A stretch of 9,982 nucleotides of DNA from an uncultured Agathobaculum sp. (GCA_944380945.1 CALWJG010000050.1:1-9982), one strand, 5' to 3'. Counted from the first letter of the stretch, positions 1 through 6,061 are shown. Translations and numbers: made by a program. The notes: generated by a model not told the origin, from the sequence alone.

Positions 1-305
1 TGCGCATATTCCGCGACGGACGCGGATTTGGGCACGGTCTTGGGCTTGGCGTTGCGGCCGTGGCGGAAAACGTCCTGCTCCTCCTCGTCCAGCAGCGGCA
101 GGATGCGCTGCACGGCTTCCGCCTGCGCCGAGGCGCGCACCAGCTCGACCGTGCGGCTGTGCAGGTTTTTGGCGGTCTGCGTGCCGCCGCACGCGAGAAA
201 GGACCGCACCAGCACCTCATAAACGGCATCGCCCACATGGGCGAGCGCGAGGCTCGTCATGCGGGCGATAGCAGCGTCATCCAGCTTGGGATGCAGATAG
301 TCCAT
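1..305 (-). CDS. mrnC: Mini-ribonuclease III, N-terminal part (runs off the left edge)
   Basis: Mini-III is a small RNase III-fold endonuclease that lacks the double-stranded RNA-binding domain. In Bacillus it matures 23S rRNA ends in the cytoplasm. The visible 101 codons begin MDYLHPKLDD and carry the RNase III signature LALAHVGDAVYE (residues 19-30), with D26 matching the catalytic Asp of the family. The family's second conserved block, HGRNAKPKTVPKSAS, follows near residues 82-96. The usual length is about 130-140 residues, so roughly 30-40 are missing beyond base 1. The start is the ATG at 305, which overlaps the rnfB stop as TAATG. No separate promoter is visible, so it is probably translationally coupled to the rnf operon. 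The family call is by motif recognition and is confident. The unusual point is the neighbourhood, since in other Firmicutes this gene is better known next to cysS. Confidence 0.9.
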   Translation of the reverse strand, partial: MDYLHPKLDDAAIARMTSLALAHVGDAVYEVLVRSFLACGGTQTAKNLHSRTVELVRASAQAEAVQRILPLLDEEEQDVFRHGRNAKPKTVPKSASVAEYA

Positions 306-1222
306 TACTTGTCCTCAGCAGCCGGCGCGGCAGCGGCAGCTTCCGCCTTGGCCGCCTCAGCCTTGGCCTTGGCAGCAGCCGCCTGCTTGGCCTGCATCTC
401 CTTGAACTTGGCCTTTTCCTCCTCGGTCGGGACAGGCTCGATGCAGCCCTTCGGGCAGGCCTTGGTGCACATCTTGCAGTTCTTGCACTTGTCGTAATCG
501 ATCTTGGCTACGCCGTCGATCACGTGGATCGCGTCGAACTTGCAGGTCTTTTCGCACATCTTGCAGCCGATGCAGCCGTTGGAGCAGACCTTCATGACCT
601 CGGGGCCCTTGTCCTTGTTGACACAGTTGACGTGTACCTTCTTGGACTCCGGCACCAGATCGATCAGCTTCTTCGGGCAGGCCGCGACGCACTTGCCGCA
701 GGCCACGCACTTGTCGGTATCGACCTTGGCCACACCGTCGACGATGTGGATGGCGTCGAACGCGCAGGCCTTGACACAGGAGCCCAGACCCATGCAGCCG
801 TAGGCGCAGGCCTTGGGGCCGCCCGCAACGCGCATGGCAGCCGTGCAGTCCTGCAGGCCCTCGTACTTGGTCTTGTCGACCGCGTTGCAGCCGCCGTTGC
901 AGTAGACATGCGCGACCTTGCGCTCGCCGGCTTCGACTTCAACGCCCATGACCGCAGCGATCTTCTCCGCCGCGGCAGCGCCGCCGACCGGACAGCCGTT
1001 GACCGGCGCACGGCCCTCGACGATGGCAGCCGCCATACCGTCGCAGCCCGGGTAGCCGCAGCCGCCGCAGTTTGCGCCCGGCAGGCACTCACGCACCAGC
1101 GGCACGCGCTCGTCCACCTCTACGGCGAACACCTTGGCCGCGATGCCCAGCAGGATCGCGAACAGGATGCCCATGATGAACAGCACGGCAACCGCCGCAA
1201 TGATATTTGTCGTCATATCCAT
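305..1222 (-). CDS. rnfB: Electron transport complex subunit RnfB (polyferredoxin)
   Basis: RnfB is the cytoplasmic-facing, membrane-anchored subunit that takes electrons from reduced ferredoxin and passes them into the Rnf complex. The 305 residues comprise one N-terminal membrane helix (about 7-29), an N-terminal [4Fe-4S] motif with C52, C55, C60 and C77 (C46 is also nearby), and further cysteines at 108, 112 and 126. Four ferredoxin-type motifs follow: C139/143/149/153, C172/175/178/182, C213/217/220/223/227 and C246/249/252/256. A lysine/alanine/glutamate tail runs from about 266 to 305. Multi-cluster RnfB of this kind is known from clostridia. Two consecutive double-cluster modules are clearly duplicated (see findings). 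The first ATG, 20 bases after the rnfA stop, sits behind AAGGGGGAAAG. An in-frame ATG two codons later cannot be excluded. The stop overlaps mrnC by one base. Confidence 0.97.
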   Translation of the reverse strand: MDMTTNIIAAVAVLFIMGILFAILLGIAAKVFAVEVDERVPLVRECLPGANCGGCGYPGCDGMAAAIVEGRAPVNGCPVGGAAAAEKIAAVMGVEVEAGERKVAHVYCNGGCNAVDKTKYEGLQDCTAAMRVAGGPKACAYGCMGLGSCVKACAFDAIHIVDGVAKVDTDKCVACGKCVAACPKKLIDLVPESKKVHVNCVNKDKGPEVMKVCSNGCIGCKMCEKTCKFDAIHVIDGVAKIDYDKCKNCKMCTKACPKGCIEPVPTEEEKAKFKEMQAKQAAAAKAKAEAAKAEAAAAAPAAEDK

Positions 1223-1242
1223 TTCTTATCTTTCCCCCTTGC

Positions 1243-1857
1243 TTACCAGATCGACAGGCCGGAGAAGCCCATGAAGGACATCGCGAGCAGCGCCGCGGAA
1301 ACCAGCGCGATCGGGAAGCCTTCAAAGCACTTGGGGCACTTCGAGGTTGCGTCCAGACGCTCACGGATCGAGGAGAACAGGACGATCGCCAGCGTGTAGC
1401 CCAGGCCGGAGCCGACGCCGTAAACCATCGAGCCGATGAACGAATAGCTGTTGTCGATATTCGAGATCGCCGCGCCGAGCACCGCGCAGTTGGTGGTGAT
1501 CAGCGGCAGGAAGATGCCGAGCGCCGAATACAGGGCCGGCATGGATTTTTTCATGAACATCTCGACGAACTGCACGAGCGTCGCGATGACCAGAATGAAC
1601 GCGATGGTCTGCATGTACTGCAGATCCAGCGGTTCGAGGATGAAATACTGCACCGCCCAGGTAACGGCACTCGCCAGCGCCATGACGAATACGACCGCCA
1701 TGCCCATGCCGATGGCCGTATCGGTCTTTTTGGAAACACCGAAGAACGAGCAGCAGCCCAGGAACTGGACCAGAATGTAGTTATTGACCAGGATGGACGC
1801 CACAGCGAGCGACAGGATCTCGGTCAGGCCCATGGAATCAGGAAATACGAAAGGCAT
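1243..1857 (-). CDS. rnfA: Electron transport complex subunit RnfA
   Basis: RnfA is a six-helix integral membrane subunit. It pairs with RnfE around an intramembrane [2Fe-2S] cluster that carries electrons across the membrane. The 204 residues show the family blocks VNNYILVQFLGCC (24-36), PLITTNCAVLG (118-128) and the C-terminal MGFSGL. C36 and C124 align with the cluster ligands known from the family. The ATG at 1857 directly abuts the rnfE stop. Its SD, AAAGGAGG, lies inside the last rnfE codons eight bases upstream, so this start is preferred to ATG codon 9, although it makes the protein about 8 residues longer at the N-terminus than enteric RsxA. The loop before the last helix contains an extra C174-P-K-C177 that I do not recall from typical RnfA. 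Function is sure; the role of the CxxC is unknown. Confidence 0.96.
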   Translation of the reverse strand: MPFVFPDSMGLTEILSLAVASILVNNYILVQFLGCCSFFGVSKKTDTAIGMGMAVVFVMALASAVTWAVQYFILEPLDLQYMQTIAFILVIATLVQFVEMFMKKSMPALYSALGIFLPLITTNCAVLGAAISNIDNSYSFIGSMVYGVGSGLGYTLAIVLFSSIRERLDATSKCPKCFEGFPIALVSAALLAMSFMGFSGLSIW

Positions 1858-2508
1858 TTACTTGTCCTCCTTTCCGGCCATGATCTTCTGGATGGCCGCA
1901 AAGATGAAGCCCAGCATGAGGAAGCCGCCGGCCGGCAGGATCATCATGACCACGGGATTGGTGTTGAAGAACGGGATCGCGAAGCCCTCTGCCGGGATGA
2001 CGCCGGACAGGAAGGGCAGCAGGGTGGACAGACCGGCCAGGAAGGTGCCGGCGCCCAGCAGCTCGCGGAAGAAGCCCATCAGCACCAGCGCGAAGGTGAA
2101 GCCCAGACCCATGCACACGCCGTCCAGCGCGGAGGGGAGGACAGCGTTCTTGGACGCATACGCCTCGGCACGGCCGAGGATGATGCAGTTAACAACGATC
2201 AGCGGCAGGAACAGGCCGAGGGACGCCGCCAGAGACGGCACGAACGCCTGCAGCGCCAGATCGATCGTGGTAACGAACGCCGCAATGATGGTGATGAACG
2301 CCGCGATACGCACCTTGTCCGGAATGAACCGGCGCAGCGCGGAAATAACGATGTTGGAGCAGATCAGTACGATGGTCGCCGCCACGCCCATGCCGATGGC
2401 ATTGGACAGCGAGGTCGAGGTCGCCAGCGTCGGGCAGAGGCCGATGGTCTGCATGAAGATCGGGTTGTCGAGGATGACGCCCGCCTTCAGTTGGTCTTTG
2501 AATTTCAT
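1858..2508 (-). CDS. rnfE: Electron transport complex subunit RnfE
   Basis: RnfE is an integral membrane subunit homologous to RnfA but inserted with opposite topology. Together they hold the intramembrane [2Fe-2S] centre. The 216-residue product has the N-terminal block DNPIFMQTIGLCPTLATST (14-32) and PLIVVNCIILGRAEAYASKN (102-121). C25 and C108 match the cluster ligands described for the family. About six hydrophobic segments are visible. The ATG follows a strong SD (AAAGGAGG, 9 bases upstream) that overlaps the rnfG stop region; the gap to rnfG is 15 bases. The last codons double as the SD for rnfA, implying tight translational linkage between these two partner subunits. A short charged tail (KEDK) ends the protein. 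There is no sign of truncation or frameshift. Confidence 0.96.
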   Translation of the reverse strand: MKFKDQLKAGVILDNPIFMQTIGLCPTLATSTSLSNAIGMGVAATIVLICSNIVISALRRFIPDKVRIAAFITIIAAFVTTIDLALQAFVPSLAASLGLFLPLIVVNCIILGRAEAYASKNAVLPSALDGVCMGLGFTFALVLMGFFRELLGAGTFLAGLSTLLPFLSGVIPAEGFAIPFFNTNPVVMMILPAGGFLMLGFIFAAIQKIMAGKEDK

Positions 2509-2523
2509 GTGGCTCTTCCTCCT

Positions 2524-3111
2524 TTAACCCAGGCTTGCGACGCAGTTCGCCGCCGTGTTGACGCCGAGCGTGACCGCACGGGACGTGATGGTCGAGCCGG
2601 TGATGGCGTTGATCGTGCCGCCGTCCTTGGTGACCGCGAGGCTGCCGTCCGCCGGCTGGCCGGCAAACTGGGTGATCCAGTTCGGGTCGGACTGCGCCTT
2701 GGCGCCCAGGCCCGGGGTCTCGCCGTGGGCGGTGACCTGCGCGCCGGCGACCGTGCCGTCCGTGTTGATGCCGACGATCATGGTCAGCGTGCCGCCGAAG
2801 CCGCTCGGATTGACCTCAACGCAGTAGCCGATGGTCTCGCCGCCGGCCTGCGCCGCATAGACGCCGGAGATGGCCGGCTGGCCCTTATCCTCGGGCGCGG
2901 TCCACTCTTCGCCGACATCCACGGCCTCGAAGCTCTCCGCGTCCTGCATGATGACCGCCATGGCCTCATTGCGGGTGTTCTCATTGTTCTGCTTGATCTT
3001 GTCCGCGGTTACCGCGTTGATAAAGCCCAGAAGCAGGGCGCACACGAAGGTGATCAGGCCCAGTACGAGGACAAGCTGTACAATGCCGCCTTCTTTTCTG
3101 CTGCTATCCAT
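2524..3111 (-). CDS. rnfG: Electron transport complex subunit RnfG (FMN-binding)
   Basis: RnfG is anchored by a single N-terminal helix (about 10-34). Its outer-face domain carries a covalent FMN, added by an ApbE-type flavin transferase and linked by a phosphoester to a threonine. The 195-residue protein ends with the flavinylation region INAITGSTITSRAV, placing the acceptor at T174 (T-G-S-T at 171-174). The family rule is D-x-x-[S/T]-G-[A/S]-[T/S]; here the leading Asp is Asn168. HGETPGLGAKA, around residue 130-140, is the other conserved FMN-domain block. The start ATG lies 3 bases past the rnfD stop, with SD AAGGAGG reaching into rnfD. No apbE gene lies in the window, so it must be elsewhere if this subunit is flavinylated. 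The assignment is firm. Confidence 0.95.
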   Translation of the reverse strand: MDSSRKEGGIVQLVLVLGLITFVCALLLGFINAVTADKIKQNNENTRNEAMAVIMQDAESFEAVDVGEEWTAPEDKGQPAISGVYAAQAGGETIGYCVEVNPSGFGGTLTMIVGINTDGTVAGAQVTAHGETPGLGAKAQSDPNWITQFAGQPADGSLAVTKDGGTINAITGSTITSRAVTLGVNTAANCVASLG

Positions 3112-3114
3112 AAC

Positions 3115-4116
3115 TTACTGTGCCTCCTTCTTCTTATCCAGCGCATAACCGAACTTGCGCGGATGGGTGATCTTGTCGATCGCCCACACGAGCGTGTTCA
3201 TGATCAGGATGGAGTAGGATACGCCCTCCGGCAGGCCGCCGAAGTAGCGGATGAATACGGTCAGCAGGCCGCAGCCGATGCCGAAGATGATCTGGCCCTT
3301 GGGGGTGACCGGGCTGGTGACATAGTCGGTCGCCATGAAGATGGCGCCCAGCATCAGGCCGCCGGACAGCACCTGGGAGAGCATCCAGTCGATGCGGGAT
3401 ACGTCGCCCATCGGGAACAGGAAGGTGATGACCGCAACGGTCAGGATGTAAGCTGCGGGGATGTTGATCGTGATGACCTTGCGCCACAGCAGGTAGATGC
3501 CGCCGACGATCAGCGCGGCCGCGCAGGTCTCGCCGATGACGCCGCCGGTCTGGCCGATGAGCATCTGCTTGAGGCTCGCGTCCGGCAGGGCGCCGTTCTT
3601 CATCGCGGCCAGCGGGGTCGCGGTGGAGATCGCGTCGGTGACCGTGACCTTGCCGAACAGCGGCAGGTCAGCGAACGGCTGGGTCCAGGTGGTCATCATG
3701 CCCGCCCAGGACGCCATCATGAACGCACGCGCGCCCAGCGCCGGGTTCATGAAGTTCTTGCCCAGGCCGCCGAACAGCATCTTGACGACGACGATGGCAA
3801 ACAGCGCGCCGAATACGACCATCCACCAGGAGGCCGCGACCGGCACGTTGAACGCGATCAGCGCGCCCGTGACCAGGCAGGACAGATCGCCCACCGTGTT
3901 CGGCTGCTTTACGATTTTGTTGTAGATGGTTTCAAACACCGCGCACGCGACCATGGAGATCACGGTCAGCACCAGTGCGCGCGGGCCGAAGGTATATACC
4001 GCAACACACAGCGCCGGGAGCAGTGCGAGAAGCACGTCCAGCATCATGCTGCGGGTATCGTCAGCCGCCTTGATATGGGGTGAGGAGGTGACGACGACTT
4101 TACTCAGATCATACAT
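3115..4116 (-). CDS. rnfD: Electron transport complex subunit RnfD (FMN-binding, membrane)
   Basis: RnfD is a polytopic membrane subunit related to NqrB. It carries a covalent FMN and is thought to form part of the ion-translocating path. The 333-residue protein begins MYDLSKVVVTSSPHIK, the usual RnfD opening SPH motif, and has about nine or ten hydrophobic segments. It contains the conserved GGLGKNFMNPALGARAF (116-132). The flavinylation motif is D161-A-I-S-T-A-T167-P-L, with T167 the expected FMN acceptor. The middle residue is Thr where many family members have Gly or Ser. The start is supported by SD AAGGAGGGG eight bases upstream, 15 bases after the rnfC stop. A lysine-rich tail (KKKEAQ) ends the protein. 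The assignment is firm. Confidence 0.96.
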   Translation of the reverse strand: MYDLSKVVVTSSPHIKAADDTRSMMLDVLLALLPALCVAVYTFGPRALVLTVISMVACAVFETIYNKIVKQPNTVGDLSCLVTGALIAFNVPVAASWWMVVFGALFAIVVVKMLFGGLGKNFMNPALGARAFMMASWAGMMTTWTQPFADLPLFGKVTVTDAISTATPLAAMKNGALPDASLKQMLIGQTGGVIGETCAAALIVGGIYLLWRKVITINIPAAYILTVAVITFLFPMGDVSRIDWMLSQVLSGGLMLGAIFMATDYVTSPVTPKGQIIFGIGCGLLTVFIRYFGGLPEGVSYSILIMNTLVWAIDKITHPRKFGYALDKKKEAQ

Positions 4117-4131
4117 TTTCGTTTCCCCTCC

Positions 4132-5526
4132 TTACTTCTTTTCGTCCGCCGCGGCCTTTTCCGCCTCGGCCTTGGCCTTTTCGGCGTCCGCCTTGGCCTT
4201 GTCCGCGGCGCGCTTGGCCTGGATCTTGCCCTTGGTCAGGCGGAACTGCGCGACCAGCGGGATGCGGGCCGGGCACACATAGGCGCACGAGCCGCACTCG
4301 ATGCAGTCCATCATGCCGCACTTGACCGCGTTGTCCAGATCATCCAGCTTGCCGTAGATGTTCATGTAGATCGGGAGCAGGTGCATCGGGCAGGCGTTGA
4401 TGCACTTGCCGCAGCGGATGCACTGGGGCTCCTCCACGCGCTTGTCCTCCTCACCGCAGAAGGCCAGGAAGGCGTTGGTGCCCTTCATAACCGGCACGTC
4501 GAGCGAGAACTGCGCCACGCCCATCATCGGGCCGCCGGCCAGCAGCTTGTTGGGGGCTTCCTTGAAGCCGCCGCACGCGTCGATCAGCTTTTCGACCGGC
4601 GTGCCGATGCGCGCTTCCAGATTCTTGGGCTCCGCGATGGCCGAGCCGGAGACCGTGACCACACGGCGGATGACCGGCATGCCGGTCGTGAAGCGGCGGT
4701 AGACCGCGCCCGCGGTGTCCACGTTGAACACGGCGCAGCCCGCGTCCGCCGGCAGCTTGCCCGAGGGGACCTCGCGGCCGGTGCAGGCGTTGATCAGCTG
4801 CTTTTCCGCGCCCTGCGGGTATTTGCACTTGAGCGGGTAGAGCTTGAGGCGCGGATCGTCCGCGATCAGCTTTTCGATACCGGGGAATACGTCCGACTTG
4901 TTTTCCTCGATCGCGATGATGGCGTTCTGCACGCCCATGATGTCGGCCAGCATCTTCAGGCCGCCGACGACCTCCTCCGGCCGCTCGAGCAGCAGACGGT
5001 GGTCGGATGTGATGTAGGGCTCGCACTCCGCGCCGTTGATGATGACCGTGTCGCACTTGCCGATGCCCGACTGGATCTTGACGTGGGTCGGGAACGTCGC
5101 GCCGCCGTGGCCGACGATACCGGCCGAGCGGATGCACTCGATGCGCTCCTCATTGGACATGGAAGCGAAGTCGTACGGATGCACGGATTCATGCAGACGG
5201 TCCTCGCCGTCGTTCTCGATGACGACGGACAGGATCTTGCTGCCGTTCTGATGCAGGCGCGGCTCGATCGCCACGACCTTGCCCGAAACGGTCGCATGGA
5301 CAGGCGCGCTGACGAAGCCGCCGGCCTCGGCGATGGGCTGTCCCAGATCCACGGTATCGCCGACCGAGACGATCGGTTTCGCCGGGGCGCCGATGTGCAT
5401 GGAGACCGGCAGGATGACCTGATCAGGCAGCGCCAGCTTCTCGATCGGCTTGGTGTTTGTCGCGGCCTTGTAACCCGGATCTGCGTGGGTACCGGGGTGA
5501 ATGCCGCCACGGAACGTATACACCAT
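4132..5526 (-). CDS. rnfC: Electron transport complex subunit RnfC (NADH-binding)
   Basis: RnfC is the soluble peripheral subunit where NAD+ is reduced. It resembles the 51-kDa subunit of complex I. The order is an N-terminal barrel-sandwich region (about 35-90), the nucleotide/FMN domain with GHGGATFPTHVK (139-150) and NGAECEPY (164-171), an SLBB-like segment, and two [4Fe-4S] motifs: C369/372/375/379 and C408/411/414/418. A lysine/alanine/glutamate tail (about 432-464) may be a helix or coiled coil and resembles the RnfB tail. The start chosen is ATG 5526, which has SD GAGGTG six bases upstream. An in-frame GTG at 5535 lies inside that SD and is rejected. The product is 464 residues. It is the first gene of the operon, and the leader contains a possible SD-masking hairpin. 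Confidence 0.96.
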   Translation of the reverse strand: MVYTFRGGIHPGTHADPGYKAATNTKPIEKLALPDQVILPVSMHIGAPAKPIVSVGDTVDLGQPIAEAGGFVSAPVHATVSGKVVAIEPRLHQNGSKILSVVIENDGEDRLHESVHPYDFASMSNEERIECIRSAGIVGHGGATFPTHVKIQSGIGKCDTVIINGAECEPYITSDHRLLLERPEEVVGGLKMLADIMGVQNAIIAIEENKSDVFPGIEKLIADDPRLKLYPLKCKYPQGAEKQLINACTGREVPSGKLPADAGCAVFNVDTAGAVYRRFTTGMPVIRRVVTVSGSAIAEPKNLEARIGTPVEKLIDACGGFKEAPNKLLAGGPMMGVAQFSLDVPVMKGTNAFLAFCGEEDKRVEEPQCIRCGKCINACPMHLLPIYMNIYGKLDDLDNAVKCGMMDCIECGSCAYVCPARIPLVAQFRLTKGKIQAKRAADKAKADAEKAKAEAEKAAADEKK

Positions 5527-5530
5527 GTTT

Positions 5531-5563
5531 TTCACCTCTTCATTTTTTTGCGCAAAGAAGAAG
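5531..5563 (-). promoter_or_regulatory. rnfC ribosome-binding site with possible masking hairpin
   Basis: On the minus strand GAAGAGG (5541-5535) overlaps the SD that fixes the rnfC start at 5526. It can pair over seven positions (one G-U) with CTTCTTC (5563-5557), leaving a 15-base loop that itself contains the palindrome TTTGCGCAAA. The helix is seen directly in the sequence. A role in controlling translation of the first rnf gene is inference. Confidence 0.4.
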
Positions 5564-5607
5564 CCTCGCCGCAGTCACGGGGCCTCTCTTTTGAAAAAAT
5601 ACGCTTA

Positions 5608-5627
5608 GGCCGTGCCTGGGCACAGCC
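5608..5627 (-). promoter_or_regulatory. Hairpin at the 5' end of the rnf leader
   Basis: In the minus-strand transcript, GGCTGTGC and GCACGGCC form an eight-pair stem (one G-U) with a CCAG loop, starting about five bases after the predicted transcription start. A run of six U lies eight bases further on, at 5599-5594. That is too far for a classical intrinsic terminator. The hairpin may stabilise the mRNA end or belong to an attenuator. Its GGCCT arm could also pair with AGGCC further down the leader. Confidence 0.4.
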
Positions 5628-5638
5628 TTGCAACATAG

Positions 5639-5667
5639 ATTATACTTTTTTTCCGGCACAGAAACAA
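5639..5667 (-). promoter_or_regulatory. Sigma-A type promoter of the rnf operon
   Basis: On the minus strand, TTGTTT (5667-5662) is followed by exactly 17 bases and a perfect TATAAT (5644-5639). Transcription would start near 5632, giving a leader of about 106 bases before rnfC. The -35 matches the consensus at only its first three bases, so an activator or the A/T-rich upstream sequence may help. Two inverted repeats overlap the -35 (ACAAGT/ACTTGT and GGCAC/GTGCC). Confidence 0.75.
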
Positions 5668-5689
5668 GTGCCAAAACAAAAAAACTTGT
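5655..5689. repeat. Overlapping inverted repeats across the rnf -35 region
   Basis: GGCAC (5655-5659) pairs with GTGCC (5668-5672), and ACAAGT (5664-5669) pairs with ACTTGT (5684-5689). Both pairs cover the -35 box. They could be a regulator site, but they do not look like the TTGTTAA-type Rex operator of clostridial redox genes. The arms are short (5-6 bases), so chance is a real alternative. Confidence 0.3.
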
Positions 5690-5706
5690 AGAAAACCTTA
5701 AAATCC

Positions 5707-5790
5707 TCAGCAAGTTGCCGGAAAAATGCCGTGATTTTCCGGATTCAGGCAGTCCGGGCGCGCCAAAAGCGCGGTTTTTCCACTTGCTGA
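5707..5790. other. Structured non-coding element (candidate small RNA or mobile-repeat relic)
   Basis: The right arm TTTTTCCACTTGCTGA (5775-5790) is complementary over all 16 bases to TCAGCAAGT (5707-5715) plus GGAAAAA (5720-5726), with a four-base TGCC bulge. Inside lie two smaller hairpins, CCGGA/TCCGG (5739-5743 and 5753-5757) and CGCGC/GCGCG (5759-5763 and 5769-5773). An alternative is CCGGAAAA/TTTTCCGG (5718-5725 and 5735-5742). The block lies between the spoVT unit and the rnf promoter and contains no credible ORF. It has terminal inverted repeats like a small non-autonomous element, but I see no target-site duplication. No promoter for it is obvious on either strand, so read-through from the spoVT unit is the simplest source of transcript. 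Confidence 0.5.
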
Positions 5791-5793
5791 CAT

Positions 5794-5846
5794 GGCAACG
5801 CCCGGCGCGGACGGGCGTCTTGTTCCCATCCGCGCCGGGCGCTGCC
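5794..5846 (-). terminator. Long hairpin ending the spoVT / 62-residue ORF unit (no U tract)
   Basis: The arms 5794-5815 and 5825-5846 form a 22-position stem with a nine-base loop. As DNA or plus-strand RNA it has two mismatches (A5798/C5842 and C5812/A5828). In the minus-strand transcript both become G-U pairs, so the helix is unbroken only for RNA made from the minus strand. It starts 8 bases past the stop of the 62-residue ORF. No U run follows, so it is not a classical intrinsic terminator. It may protect the 3' end or act with another termination signal. Confidence 0.6.
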
Positions 5847-5854
5847 GCAGGGCG

Positions 5855-6043
5855 CTACCGCGTCCCCTGCTCTCCCTCGCAGTATTTTTCCGTGTAGGCG
5901 GTCGCCGCGGGATCGCCGCGCGGCGGCGCGTCCTGCGCCCAGGGCGGCAGGGGCGCGACCGCTGCGGAATCGATATTCGCCGCGTCGTCATAGCGGGGGA
6001 AGGGCTTGGGCTCCCGCTCCCTCGACGGTTTTCTGCCGGACAT
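5855..6043 (-). CDS. Hypothetical 62-residue protein downstream of spoVT
   Basis: I do not recognise this family. The product is hydrophilic and proline-rich: MSGRKPSREREPKPF at the start, PLPPWAQDAPPRG in the middle, and one cysteine (C55) near the end. It has no membrane segment or signal peptide and is probably disordered. That it is a real gene is supported by an excellent SD (AAGGAGGG, five to six bases before the ATG), by its position 18 bases after the spoVT stop, and by a strand-specific hairpin just after its stop. It is most likely co-transcribed with spoVT and so expressed late in sporulation in the forespore; that timing is inference. A TATAAT string overlaps the spoVT stop but lacks a good -35. 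Confidence 0.7.
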   Translation of the reverse strand: MSGRKPSREREPKPFPRYDDAANIDSAAVAPLPPWAQDAPPRGDPAATAYTEKYCEGEQGTR

Positions 6044-6061
6044 ATGCGTTCCCTCCTTATA

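Noticed and set aside
1207..4083. A 958-codon open frame on the plus strand, antisense to rnfA, rnfE, rnfG and rnfD
   Set aside because: It lies opposite four certain genes, has no SD or domain, and its product is rich in Arg, Asp, Glu, Gln and His, as expected for an antisense frame of GC-rich coding DNA.
5535..5636. A 33-codon leader peptide ORF in the rnf leader, starting MLQGCAQARP and ending at the rnfC SD
   Set aside because: Its ATG (5636-5634) falls between the -10 and the predicted transcription start, so it would not be in the mRNA; no SD is seen and no codon run suggests attenuation.
4381..5691. A 436-codon plus-strand frame opposite rnfC
   Set aside because: Same antisense pattern, and it reads through the rnf promoter and leader without a credible start.
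5758..5779. CGCGC-CAAAA-GCGCG followed by GTTTTT as a plus-strand terminator
   Set aside because: The stem is only five pairs and no plus-strand gene lies upstream to terminate; it is better read as part of the larger inverted repeat.
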